From: Nemertoderma westbladi
Taxonomy: Eukaryota > Xenacoelomorpha > Nemertodermatida > Nemertodermatidae
DNA: 64,000 nucleotides
Assembly (NCBI GenBank): GCA_032718475.1
Contig: JAUCBJ010004773.1
Span: 1 to 64,000, forward strand
Direction of reading: 5' to 3'
Within the stretch, counting starts at the first letter, position 1; each line of letters starts with the position of its first letter. The translations under genes and the position numbers were made by a program. Below are positions 35,216 through 46,206 of this stretch, piece by piece. Below the pieces are notes generated by a model, which saw only the letters and a list, made by a program, of their open reading frames with translations, searched no databases and was not told where the DNA came from.

Positions 35216-36662
35216 TGTAAATTTAAATTTAATGTTCTAATTTTCAAGTTTCAACAAAAATACAGAGTCTGGCGATGACGACTCTCACACTTGACTATAA
35301 TGCTGTAATGGCTACACTCTAGTTCCCTAGGCCAGGTTGCACACATTGACTTAGTTAAGTACTGTAGCAAACTTAAATTAAGTTTAAGTACGAGAAAAAT
35401 TGGAATTGCGTTGCACAGTTTTTTTCTTACTTAAGTAGATACTTAAAATTTAGATATAAGTGTATATTTTTAAGTCTGCCAAAAACGTATCTTAGCAGGA
35501 ATTTTTAGGTGAAAAATGTCAGTATTTCCTATAAGTCTACCAATCCATCATCCTCAGAAGAGGAAATCTTACACAACATTTACGAGCTGTGTAATGAAAC
35601 ATAATTTTTTGACCGATTCCGGTTCTGCAAGGACAATTGTCGGTTTGGAATCTGATTCGCCCTATATCGACAGAATCCAAGCTGGTAACAAAGGCCTAAC
35701 TGTTGGCAGTGACCCTACCATATTTTATGCAATTGGGAGCTTCCTGCATCTAGCTGGGAGACAGTTCACAAATCATCCGCTAGTGGAGCCGTTCGGGATG
35801 TTTCAATCACCCTGATCCAAAAATAAGACCAGTTTGTGAAATTCCCTTCTACACTCAGCGCAATTGAAAAAGTTTAAGCAGAATTCTTTGAAATTGCTGG
35901 TTTTCCTGGAGTTTACTTCTAGGCACTAATTTTTCAATATTAATTTAACATTAAATGGAACACTAATATTTGTATACATCTTTGTTACCATTTACTTATA
36001 TTGATTGTATTTAGGATAAAATCAAGACAAAGAAATCTTTCATGAGCCTCTATGCTAGGCTATAATAAACTGGCTGGGATTCCCTTTACTTGGGCGTTGA
36101 TAGCTTGTTGGTGCTGTAAACTACATTATGTACAAGATCAGTACATTGTGTGGGCACCGCCCCTTTCCTTAAAAAGGTTTCGGAATGTTAGCCCATCCCT
36201 TTGACCCTTTCACATATAGTTGGCATTCCCCCCCCCCCCCCCCCCCCCCCCAAATATGTAGATAAACCAATGCACACACACATTCTATGGTAACGGATAA
36301 CCAATCTATTGTAACCTTTGTACTAGCTAGCTACGACCATGTTATTCCAATTAGTTAAAGTATTTTGGAGAGGAATGCCTTCAGCTCTCTTTGACAGGTG
36401 AATTCAATCCTGATTGGATGGTATTAATAGGAGTTGGCGTAATGTTTAAAAAGCTGAAAACGATTCTTTATGATTGGTTGATATTTCTGAATTTACGTCA
36501 TTGTTATGTAAGATAAGAGGTTGCCAATAATGCGAGTGTCACAGTAAGTTATATATAAGGCAAGGGCGCGGTGTGGTGTGGAGTACTGGAGTACGGAGTA
36601 GGCCTATCTGTTTTATATCATTTTCATTGTTATTGGTTGTTTCTGAAAAATATTTTGTGAAA
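35216..36662. other. Spacer; one unassigned 99-codon open frame
   Basis: A + strand frame 35516-35815 (MSVFPISLPIHHPQKRKSYT..., middle ARTIVGLESDSPYIDRIQAG) is the only open frame of note. I do not recognise it, it has no clear splice context and it may be chance. Twenty-four C lie at 36228-36251. AGTAGGCCTATC lies just upstream of the next gene near 36597. Confidence 0.3.
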
Positions 36663-36887
36663 ATGGCAGAAATTATTTGCGAATCCCCTGTTACAACTGG
36701 TATTAACTCTTATTCATTAATGCCATCCTACGTTGCGACTTCTGAAGGCTTGGATATACTTAATGGCCATGGATTCACTCACAGCACAAAGAATGCCCAT
36801 TTACTGTTAATGTTCGCTGGGGATTTACAAGTTGTATTGAAGATCCTACAAGGCCAGAGACAAAGATCAGTTAAAGAACGCGAAAGG
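36663..36887 (+). CDS. UBA-like/methyltransferase protein, exon 1
   Basis: ATG at 36663 in the context AAAATGG; 75 codons (MAEIICESPVTTGINSYSLM ...). The donor CGAAAGG|GTGAGT at 36888 is strong and phase 0. The frame is also open upstream, but 36663 is the first ATG with good context. The N-terminal region is not recognised. It lies on the + strand inside PIGN intron 2. Confidence 0.65.
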
Positions 36888-37343
36888 GTGAGTCTTTATT
36901 TATAATTAATAAACGCCATGCCAGCCAGCGCCATACTGCCATACAGTACAGTTTGTTTGCGTTTCTTCATACTTACTATGTGTCATTTTATTTATGCCGA
37001 TTATTTTATTACAACATTTTTACATTAGTCAGACACCTGGTACTATTAATGGCGAATTATAACTTTCGGTCCGTCTAAACAAAACACCCAACACAACAAG
37101 TCACACGAAATCACTCAAAAAAACTAGCAAACTGTACTTAGGCAACATCATTTTAGTAAATTTGGTATTATAACTGCGGAATGCGTGGATGAAACTTTTA
37201 ATATTAAATCGAAAATGTTACAATTTTTAAATATAATTACATATGTTCTCAATATGTTCTCAGTCAAGCCATGCGTGTTGCTAATTGTAAAGTGCAACTT
37301 TTTACACAAATTATTTGCATGTACGATTTATTTTCTTTCCCAG

Positions 37344-38483
37344 GACCTGAATAGAAGCAGACGTCAACGTTTCCACGAAACAATCAAACAGCTGGTGTCA
37401 GAAGGTTATCCAGACCATCAGGCCTTCATAGCAGTCTGGCACAATGATGGCGACATAGAGACAGCGAGACGGAGTCTGCAGAAGAAATTCAATCTACGGA
37501 GGACAGAGTCAGACAATGAAATAGATAGCGAGGATGTCAACAACATACAGGAGCCGCTTACAGAAAGTGTCGCTACTGAAACCGAACCTGAGGAGTACCG
37601 GTATGTGATTGAGAAGCAAGACGTTGAATTGTTGGAAAAACTTACTCTTTGTCACTACAAACATTGTGAAAAGGTTTTAGAAAAAACTAAAGATTTCGAA
37701 GCCGCTAAAACTCATCTTTGTATTTATAGAGAAACCAAATTACAATCTGTGAGAACTACAGAAGAGAGACGCGATAAAGTTAATGAGTTGATTAAAATTA
37801 CAGGTTACTCCCGAGAAAGGTGTAAGAATATTCTAGAACATTTCGGTTGGAATTTAGAGAAAACTGTTAATAAATTTAATAAACATAAATCGAAAACAGA
37901 AAGTGTTTCGGAGAATAAGGATGAGTCATCCGGTACAAACAATTCAGATTTCGAATTAACGAATTTGCCGGAACTTCGGGATAAAGAGCAATATTTCTAC
38001 TCGAAGCAAACCTTGCGGGATCTAATACGCCTCCTCGCGGGGTTCGACAATCCTTGTTGTCTGAGTTGTCCTTCGGTTGGCGACGCCTTCTATCAGATGC
38101 GACGACACGTGACCGTGCTGGACATAGACGAACGGTTTAATTATTTACCGGGGTTTCGCTACTTCGATCTCAACTCTCCCACGGTTTTGGATGACAACTT
38201 CGATATAATTCTGTTCGATCCTCCGTTCTTCCAGATTCCGATGGAGCGGTTGGTTGCCGCGGTGGACAAAGTATCAGATGGGAAGGACGAAGGTCAACCT
38301 TTTATTATCAGTTTCGTTAAACGCAAGCAGAAGACCTTGTTAGATAGTTTCCATAGATACCGGCTTAGGGCTACTAATTACTACCCCGAGTACGCGTCTG
38401 TGAAAAGCAGTAAGAGACTAAATTATCTATTTTATACCAACTGGGATGGACTTCCAAACAACGCAAAAGATCTAATCATATAA
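37344..38483 (+). CDS. UBA-like/methyltransferase protein, exon 2: helical UBA-like repeats plus DPPF N6-MTase-family domain
   Basis: Acceptor TTTCTTTCCCAG|GACCTG at 37342-37343, phase 0; spliced protein about 454 aa. Three UBA-like helical segments are visible: HETIKQLVSEGYPDHQAFIA, VELLEKLTLCHYKHCEKVLE and NELIKITGYSRERCKNILEH. The C-terminal half has a Rossmann methyltransferase core of the N6-adenineMlase/EEF1AKMT1-ZCCHC4 group: LSCPSVGDAFYQMRRHVTVL, DIDERFNYLPGFRYFD and DDNFDIILFDPPFFQIP, with the catalytic DPPF near residues 367-370. Family members use S-adenosylmethionine to methylate rRNA adenine (ZCCHC4) or a lysine of eEF1A (EEF1AKMT1); which substrate applies here is unknown. AATAAA at 38648-38653. 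I do not recall this domain combination as a named gene. Confidence 0.75.
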   Translation, partial: DLNRSRRQRFHETIKQLVSEGYPDHQAFIAVWHNDGDIETARRSLQKKFNLRRTESDNEIDSEDVNNIQEPLTESVATETEPEEYRYVIEKQDVELLEKLTLCHYKHCEKVLEKTKDFEAAKTHLCIYRETKLQSVRTTEERRDKVNELIKITGYSRERCKNILEHFGWNLEKTVNKFNKHKSKTESVSENKDESSGTNNSDFELTNLPELRDKEQYFYSKQTLRDLIRLLAGFDNPCCLSCPSVGDAFYQMRRHVTVLDIDERFNYLPGFRYFDLNSPTVLDDNFDIILFDPPFFQIPMERLVAAVDKVSDGKDEGQPFIISFVKRKQKTLLDSFHRYRLRATNYYPEYASVKSSKRLNYLFYTNWDGLPNNAKDLII

Positions 38484-39085
38484 CAAGTTAATATTTATTA
38501 TAACTAAAGTATAGAATTTAAGTTGTGAAGTACTTGTTTTTTATCATTTTATTTCCCTCTGATTACTTATTTACATTGCCGTATATTGATATTAACAGCA
38601 GAGTAGACCTGAGACCATTGCTTTGATTATCTTGAACCGTCCTCGTGAATAAAGTACAGACGTTGACGTGCATATATCATAAATAATTAACGTGACTGCA
38701 CTAATTGCTTGGAAAGGAAACGTGCCTATTGTGTTGTTGTTGTTGTTGTTTATTGTTTTCTTACTTCTCAAATTTCATACTCTAAAATTTTTGTGTTCGT
38801 TTAATCTCATGGTCTTGTCATGTTTACTTTACGTCTATGCATTAAATAATTACATATTATTAATATGATTTAAGATGATACATTTTAATTTATTAGTACC
38901 GGTATAATAATATGTGTAATGTGTATTAAGATATAATAACTATTTCTATTAGTTACAACCTGCTACCGCGAATGCGGTGGTGAAATTGGAACCTGAGGGT
39001 GATGGACAATTACAGTATAATAAATGCTTCAGGCCAGGCCCTCTGATAAGAACACCATCAATTATCATCACACACATAATAAGAG
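38484..39085. other. 3' flank of the methyltransferase gene
   Basis: Contains AATAAA at 38648-38653 and a short GTT microsatellite at about 38733-38750. Otherwise AT-rich with no gene. Confidence 0.5.
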
Positions 39086-39243
39086 CCCAATAATAACCAA
39101 CAATAATAACCAACAATAATAACCAACAATAATAACCAACAATAATAACCAACAATAATAACCAACAATAATAACCAACAATAATAACCAACAATAATAA
39201 CCAACAATAATAACCAACAATAATAACCAACAATAATAACCAA
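39086..39243. repeat. Near-perfect 12-bp tandem repeat (AACAATAATAACC-type), about 13 copies
   Basis: Thirteen nearly identical copies of CAATAATAACCA. As 12 is a multiple of 3, both strands stay open; the minus frame reads VIIVGYYCWLLL repeatedly and is not a gene. From 39244 to the next exon nothing else is seen. Confidence 0.92.
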
Positions 39244-39864
39244 AAAAAGGCCAGAATCGCCTTTGTTTACTTCACCTATTTGTGTACCGTAATGATTTCC
39301 ATATAACGACTATTCTTCTTCTCTCTGTTTATAAATTTCTGTTAAGAAATATAAATTCTTCTCGATGAATTTCAAAATGACTATAAAGTAAATTTGTAAT
39401 GCACAGTGTTATTTTATTTCTCACATTTACAGTGCAGCTCACCTGAGCGCATAAGCTATGCTTTGCTGAGGTTAGTACTTTGGTTGAAGTCGGAATTCGG
39501 GGGGTGCAATTGTTTTCTTTAGATTTATACTGTAGACCTACTAACTAGACTTAGTCAGTTGTAACTATTAAACAATATCGTACAGTAATTATCCTAAGGC
39601 CTCAGGGGGGTGGGTTGGGTTGGTAACACGTGCATGCTCTCATTAAATATTTTAGTTGAATCGTGTTGGGTATAGGTTTAGATTTATTACATCATTATAT
39701 TGGATATTATACGAGTCCTATGGGCTCAATCAATCAGAGCGCCTGCTATCAAATAAACTACTATCATATTTATTATTTATTTATTTTTGAAGTAAATAAT
39801 AATAGTATAAATTCCTTAGTTTACTTACCGATCTGTTTATTTACCGGTAATTTATTTCCCGCAG

Positions 39865-40081
39865 TTCCGAAGAGGAAGACTTTGCCTCCGAGGATCCCTC
39901 CACATTGGACTCCTGGGTGTTCGACCGATTCTCCCAGTGGATTTCTAATGTATCCCAATCGGATTCTCTGCACCGCGATATTTCCAGAGACGGGACTATT
40001 ATCTTCCTGCATTTGCTGGGAATGGACACGACCGGTCACTCATACAGACCACATTCTGATGAATATCGACAAAATATGCAA
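39865..40081 (+). CDS. PIGN: PIGN exon 3
   Basis: The acceptor ATTTATTTCCCGCAG ends at 39864. The first T completes the Ser codon begun in exon 2, then SEEEDFASEDPSTLDSWVFD follows, then DGTIIFLHLLGMDTTGHSYR and PHSDEYRQNMQ. The block FLHLLGMDTTGH is a PIGN hallmark with predicted metal-binding Asp and His. The donor is CAA|GTTAGT at 40082, phase 0. A second open frame through the same bases is a shadow. Confidence 0.92.
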
Positions 40082-40401
40082 GTTAGTAATCCTCTCCCTT
40101 ATGCAAGTATATTGAATGTATCAAATACATCATCATATTTTGGTCCGTTATCCGCTTAACCAAAGAGTCCCTCCCTGACATGACTGCAAGGCCTTCACTT
40201 GTAGAACTCCATGCCTAGCTTCGAGCTTAGAACTTCAAATTTCCCGCGGGAGCCATTCAGCAATAAAATCTGTAATTCATGAACCCGTCTTCAGTTCAGC
40301 TACACTCAGCTACCACATGGGCACATGGCCGTCTTCAGTTCAGCTACACTCCGCTACCACATGGGCACATGGCATATCGATTGGGTGTCGTTACATCTAT
40401 T
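40082..40401. other. Start of PIGN intron 3, with a two-copy repeat
   Basis: A segment of about 45 bp (CGTCTTCAGTTCAGCTACAC ... ACATGGGCACATGG) occurs twice at about 40288-40373. No gene. Confidence 0.5.
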
Positions 40402-40562
40402 CTAAAGTACTTTAGTTACAAACCCGTAAAAACGACATTAGTTCCAATGGAATAATAGTCTCTTAGTTCTAAACCGGACAGCATTTGTTCTAAACCGGAT
40501 ACATCAATAGTTCGAATCAAAGCGTCAGTAGTTCTAATTGTGAACGTCATTAGTTTCAATTG
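40402..40562. repeat. Left inverted subrepeat block (TTAGTTCTAAAC-like units)
   Basis: About seven imperfect copies of AGTTCTAAAC/TTAGTTC-like motifs spaced about 20-30 bp apart, with AAAGTACTTTAGTTAC, GTTCCAATGGA and GCGTCAGTAGTTCTAA. The same ordered strings recur in reverse complement at 44893-45010, on the far side of the 48-bp array. Confidence 0.65.
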
Positions 40563-40744
40563 ATTAGCACACACAACTAATATTAATTCCCCACCTCCGC
40601 CTGTCCCTTCCTAATTCCCAACTAAAATCATTTCCAAGTTACCTTGCAACGTTATATAAAGTTATTTACATTTAAAGAATAGCATGAAATGCAAATACCG
40701 TTAACCTGGGCTATTGATTTATCTTTTATTGTTTTGTTAGAAAA

Positions 40745-42084
40745 ACCTACTACTGTACTACACCTACGCCACACCCCATCCTGGCCCTAACGTACTACTA
40801 CTGTACTACACCTCCGCCACACTCCATCCTGGCCCTAACGTACTACTACTGTACTACACCTCCGCCACACCCCATCCTGGCCCCAACGTACTACTACTGT
40901 ACTACACCTCCGCCACACCCCATCCTGGCCCTAACGTACTACTACTGTACTACACCTCCGCCACACTCCATCCTGGCCCTAACGTACTACTACTGTACTA
41001 CACCTCCGCCACACTCCATCCTGGCCCTAACGTACTACTACTGTACTACACCTACGCCACACCCCATCCTGGCCCTAACGTACTACTACTGTACTACACC
41101 TCCGCCACACCCCATCCTGGCCCTAACGTACTACTACTGTACTACACCTCCGCCACACTCCATCCTGGCCCTAACGTACTACTACTACTGTACTACACCT
41201 CCGCCACACTCCATCCTGGCCCTAACGTACTACTACTGTACTACACCTCCGCCACACTCCATCCTGGCCCTAACGTACTACTACTGTACTACACCTCCGC
41301 CACACCCCATCCTGGCCCTAACGTACTACTACTGTACTACACCTACGCCACACCCCATCCTGGCCCTAACGTACTACTACTGTACTACACCTCCGCCACA
41401 CCCCATCCTGGCCCTAACGTACTACTACTGTACTACACCTCCGCCACACTCCATCCTGGCCCTAACGTACTACTACTACTGTACTACACCTCCGCCACAC
41501 TCCATCCTGGCCCTAACGTACTACTACTGTACTACACCTCCGCCACACTCCATCCTGGCCCTAACGTACTACTACTGTACTACACCTCCGCCACACTCCA
41601 TCCTGACCCTAACGTACTACTTCTACTGTACTACACCTCCGCCACACTCCATCCTGGCCCTAACGTACTACTACTACTGTACTACACCTCCGCCACACTC
41701 CATCCTGGCCCTAACGTACTACTACTACTGTACTACACCTCCGCCACACTCCATCCTGGCCCTAACGTACTACTACTGTACTACACCTCCGCCACACTCC
41801 ATCCTGGCCCTAACGTACTACTACTGTACTACACCTCCGCCACACTCCATCCTGGCCCTAACGTACTAACTACTGTACTACACCTCCGCCACACCCCATC
41901 CTGGCCCTAACGTACTAACTACTGTACTACACCTCCGCCACACCCCATCCTGGCCCTAACGTACTACTACTGTACTACACCTCCGCCACACTCCATCCTG
42001 GCCCTAACGTACTACTACTGTACTACACCTCCGCCACACTCCATCCTGGCCCTAACGTACTACTACTACTGTACTACTGTACTG
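40745..42084. repeat. 48-bp tandem array, left part
   Basis: About 27 copies of a 48-bp unit, CTCCGCCACACTCCATCCTG then GCCCTAACGTACTACTACTG then TACTACAC. Some units are 51 bp with an extra TAC, and some have CCCC for CTCC. It is continuous with the right part once the inserted LINE fragment is ignored. Because 48 and 51 are multiples of 3, several frames are open. Confidence 0.95.
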
Positions 42085-43053
42085 AACCAATGAAAAATGT
42101 TCGAAATTTGGGTGCCTATTTTGACTCAACAATGTCAATGGAAACTTTCGTTAGTCGAACATCTAGTGGTGTATCATATCACTTAAGAAATCTTCGGAAA
42201 ATACGGCCATATCTTACACAATCGGCAGCAGAAAAGCTAGTTCATTCCTTGATATCAAGTCGTTTGGATTATTGTAATTCACTTTACTATGGCATCGCTG
42301 AATATCAATTAGATCGATTACAACGATTGCAGAATATGGCTGCCCGTCTCGTGACCCGTATACAAAAGTATGATCATATCACACCGATTCTAAAACGGCT
42401 TCACTGGTTGCCTGTAAGACAACGCATTGAGTTTAAAATACTGTTGCTAGTATACAAGTCTGTTAATGGTCAATCCCCAGATTATATCCAAGAATTAACC
42501 ACCATATACACGAATCCATATAACAGCCGTTCTGGAAATACTGTGACGCTGGAAATTCCTACGTATAAACACAGAACGCTCGGTGAGCGCGCCTTCGCAG
42601 TATCGGGACCTACATTGTGGAATAAATTACCAACTAAAATACGTGCCGCAACATCTATTGAAATATTTAAGAAGAACCTCAAAACTCATTTATTCGATAA
42701 AGCGTTTCCAACCCCATCTTAATTAACTTACTTTTAATTAAATACGTTATTTCTACCGAAGTATCTTAATTTCTTAATTCGCCTTGCTACGTTTTAGTAC
42801 TTTCAATTAACTTCATTATTTTTACTTCGAACTGCCTTGCTTCCACATAATGATGTAAATAGATATTACTTATTTTTTACCGAACTATTTTAATTTGCCT
42901 TCCTTGTTTTAAGTATTTTAATTATTATGATTAATTAATTGTGAACTACTTCTTGTAATGTCATTGTTAACTCGAAAGTTGCAGCGCTTAGAGTATAATT
43001 TTAAATTTAAGTTTTTAGCGCTAAATAAATATAATTTGATTGAATTTGATTGA
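42085..43053 (+). mobile_element. CR1/L2-like LINE 3' end inserted into the 48-bp array
   Basis: An open frame 42090-42722 encodes the post-RT C-terminal region typical of this LINE group: HSLISSRLDYCNSLYYGIAE, LQRLQNMAARLVTR, LKRLHWLPVRQRIEFKILLL and GERAFAVSGPTLWNKLP. About 330 bp of AT-rich 3' UTR ends in ATTTGATTGAATTTGATTGA, a short microsatellite tail. The array resumes at once on the right. It is 5'-truncated with no catalytic RT motif. Confidence 0.88.
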
Positions 43054-44651
43054 CTACACCTCCGCCACACTCCATCCTGGCCCTAACGTACTACTACTGT
43101 ACTACACCTCCGCCACACTCCATCCTGGCCCTAACGTACTACTACTGTACTACACCTCCGCCACACTCCATCCTGGCCCTAACGTACTACTACTGTACTA
43201 CACCTCCGCCACACTCCATCCTGGCCCTAACGTACTACTACTGTACTACACCTCCGCCACACTCCATCCTGGCCCTAACGGACTACTACTGTACTACACC
43301 TCCGCCACACTCCATCCTGGCCCTAACGTACTACTACTGTACTACACCTCCGCCACACCCCATCCTGGCCCTAACGTACTACTACTGTACTGCACCTCCG
43401 CCACACCCCATCCTGGCCCTAACGTACTACTACTGTACTACACCTCCGCTACACTCCATCCTGGCCCTAACGTACTACTACTGTACTACACCTCCGCCAC
43501 ACTCCATCCTGGCCCTAACGTACTACTACTGTACTACACCTCCGCCACACTCCATCCTGGCCCTAACGTACTACTACTGTACTACACCTCCGCCACACCC
43601 CATCCTGGCCCTAACGTACTACTACTACTGTACTACACCTCCGCCACACTCCATCCTGGCCCTAACGTACTACTACTGTACTACACCTCCGCCACACTCC
43701 ATCCTGGCCCTAACGTACTACTACTGTACTACACCTCCGCCACACTCCATCCTGACCCTAACGTACTACTTCTACTGTACTACACCTCCGCCACACTCCA
43801 TCCTGGCCCTAACGTACTACTACTACTGTACTACACCTCCGTCACATTCCATCCTGGCCCTAACGTACTACTACTGTACTACACCTCCGCCACACTCCAT
43901 CCTGACCCTAACGTACTACTTCTACTGTACTACACCTCCGCCACACTCCATCCTGGCCCTAACGTACTACTACTACTGTACTACACCTCCGTCACATTCC
44001 ATCCTGGCCCTAACGTACTACTACTGTACTACACCTCCGCCACACTCCATCCTGACCCTAACGTACTACTTCTACTGTACTACACCTCCGCCACACTCCA
44101 TCCTGGCCCTAACGTACTACTACTACTGTACTACACCTCCGTCACATTCCATCCTGGCCCTAACGTACTACTACTGTACTACACCTCCGCCACACTCCAT
44201 CCTGACCCTAACGTACTACTTCTACTGTACTACACCTCCGCCACACTCCATCCTGGCCCTAACGTACTACTACTACTGTACTACACCTCCGTCACATTCC
44301 ATCCTGGCCCTAACGTACTACTACTGTACTACACCTCCGCCGCACCCCATCCTGGCCCTAACGTACTACTACTGTACTACACCTCCGCCACACTCCATCC
44401 TGGCCCTAACGTACTACTACTGTACTACACCTCCGCCACACTCCATCCTGGCCCTAACGTACTACTACTGTACTACACCTCCGCCACACCCCATCCTGGC
44501 CCTAACGTACTGCTACTACTGTACTACACCTCCGCCACACCCCATCCTGGCCCTGACGTACTACTACTGTACTACACCTCCGCCACACCCCATCCTGGCC
44601 CTAACGTACTACTACTGTACTACACCTCCGCCACACCCCATCCTGGCCCTA
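43054..44651. repeat. 48-bp tandem array, right part
   Basis: About 33 further copies of the 48/51-bp unit. A three-unit block with CATCCTGACCC, TACTTCTACTG and CCGTCACATTCC is itself repeated four times between 43740 and 44310 (period 147 bp), showing recent higher-order amplification. Long frames in two phases here are by-products of the unit length. Confidence 0.95.
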
Positions 44652-45010
44652 TTATGGAAGTGGCATGACTTTTAGATTGTAACTTTTCGATGATCGATCT
44701 TTGTGTTTTATGCATACGGGCCAATATACTGCATAGACTAAAAAGACCCGGCAACCTTGTTGGAAGGATCCTAACCAAGTAAATCAATAGACAAATAAAT
44801 CAAGTATATAAGTTATAAGTGTATCCCACGCCCACTCACGTAAAAACAACCACAATCAATTATGGTTGCTACAGTAGGTAATTACCATTGCCATTGCGTT
44901 TGGAACTACTGACGCCCTGATTAGAACAACTGACGTTTAGTTTAGAACTAAAGTATCTTTTCATTTAGAACTGAAGTCCATTGGAACTAGAGTACTTTTA
45001 ACGTAAGTAA
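44652..45010. repeat. Array flank and right inverted subrepeat block
   Basis: 44652-44890 is unique AT-rich sequence. 44893-45010 holds TTTGGAACTACTGACGCC, GTTTAGTTTAGAACTAAAGT and CCATTGGAACTAGAGTACTT, the reverse complement of motifs in 40402-40562 and in matching order. Nothing is seen from 45011 to 45127. Confidence 0.6.
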
Positions 45011-45127
45011 CGGGATACCGGGCATATACATATATAATGCATGCCCCTGCATGCATATTGCATAATACATACCGTAGTACAGTAGATAACATGGTATGAA
45101 GGAATAAACGGGGTGTAAACGTTAAGC

Positions 45128-45726
45128 AGACAGTGGTGCCGACAGTGGAGCAGACACCTGGTACGGGCAGTGGTGCAGACACCTGGTGCGGACAGTGGTG
45201 CAGACACTGGTGCAGACAGTGGTGCAGACACTGGTGCAGACAGTGGTGAAGACAGTGGTGCAGTCACTGGTGCAGACAGTGGTGCAGACACTGGTGCAGG
45301 CAGTGGTGCAGACACCTGGTGCGTACACTGGTGCAGACACTGGTGCAAACACTGGTGCAGACAGTGGTGCAGACAGTGGTGCAGACAGTGGTGCAGACAC
45401 TGATACAGACAGTGGTGCAGACAGTCGTGCAGACAGTGGTGCAGACACTAGTTCAGACAGTGGTGCAGAAAGTGGTGCAGATAGTGGTGCAGACAGTGGT
45501 CCAGACAGTGATGCAGACAGTGATGTAGACACCGGGTGCAGACAGTGGCGCAGACAATAGTGCAGTCAGTGGGGCAGACAGTGGTGCAGACAATGGTGCA
45601 GACAGTGGTGCAGACAGTGGTGCAGACAGTGGTGCAGACAGTGGTGCAGACAGTGATGCAGACAGTGGTGCAGACACCGGGTGCAAACAGTGGTGCAGAC
45701 ACTGGTGCAGACAGTGGTGCAGACAG
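45128..45726. repeat. 12-bp tandem array (GTGGTGCAGACA), about 50 copies
   Basis: Imperfect 12-bp repeats with a few 9- or 15-bp steps (CACCTGGTGC). Open frames on both strands (SGADTGADSGAD on +, APLSAPLSAPLS and CTTVCTTVCTTV on -) follow from the 12-bp period. No start, splice or domain evidence for a gene. Confidence 0.92.
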
Positions 45727-45997
45727 ATCTTCCTTAGCTTTCTCAACCTTGTTGATGTTGATGTTGATGTTTACGGTTGTTGGTTGTTCGGTTTTTACTT
45801 TGTAGGCTATCTTGAGATCTTCTCTCTTACAAGTAACCTCAGAGTCTTGCCTTGGCACATATTATTTTCGTTGGGGTTTCTGGGGAATATGCCTCTTGGC
45901 TGATTCCTTGTGGGCTTTTATTATATTCTGGTATATTGAAATGGTAGACTGGTCTTCGTCCATTTAAATAAGTACTTCAATGCGGTTTTGAACTTCT

Positions 45998-46206
45998 CCT
46001 GCTGGGCTCTAACTGCTGAGGATACCAAATCTTTGCATGGCACATTCGCAAGAATGCTACGCCGGGTTCACTGTGTCAAGTACAATGTACACATCTCTAA
46101 CCAGACACTATAAAACATTGGAGGTGTCTCATTGGTTCCCCCAAGCTTGACACTAGACAAAGCCGCCTCCGCTTTGCATGACATTGCTTTCGTCATGAGG
46201 ACCAGC
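45998..46206 (+). mobile_element. Small internal fragment of the RTE LINE
   Basis: Runs from TGCTGGGCTCTAACTGCTGA to GAGGACCAGC and matches 20935-21140 of the other copy with several substitutions and a stop (CACTATAAAAC). It lacks the 3' end and abuts the palindrome array, so it predates or was captured by that array. Confidence 0.85.

Noticed and set aside
39663-40115. 150-aa frame overlapping PIGN exon 3
   Set aside because: Different phase from the PIGN-homologous frame, which has proper splice borders.
43040-44675. Two 541-542-aa frames (TSATLHPGPNVLLLYY and TTPPPHSILALTYYYC)
   Set aside because: They are by-products of a 48/51-bp tandem unit and overlap each other in different phases.
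45122-45858. Frames on both strands in the 12-bp array (SGADTGAD, APLSAPLS)
   Set aside because: Low-complexity by-product of a period divisible by three.
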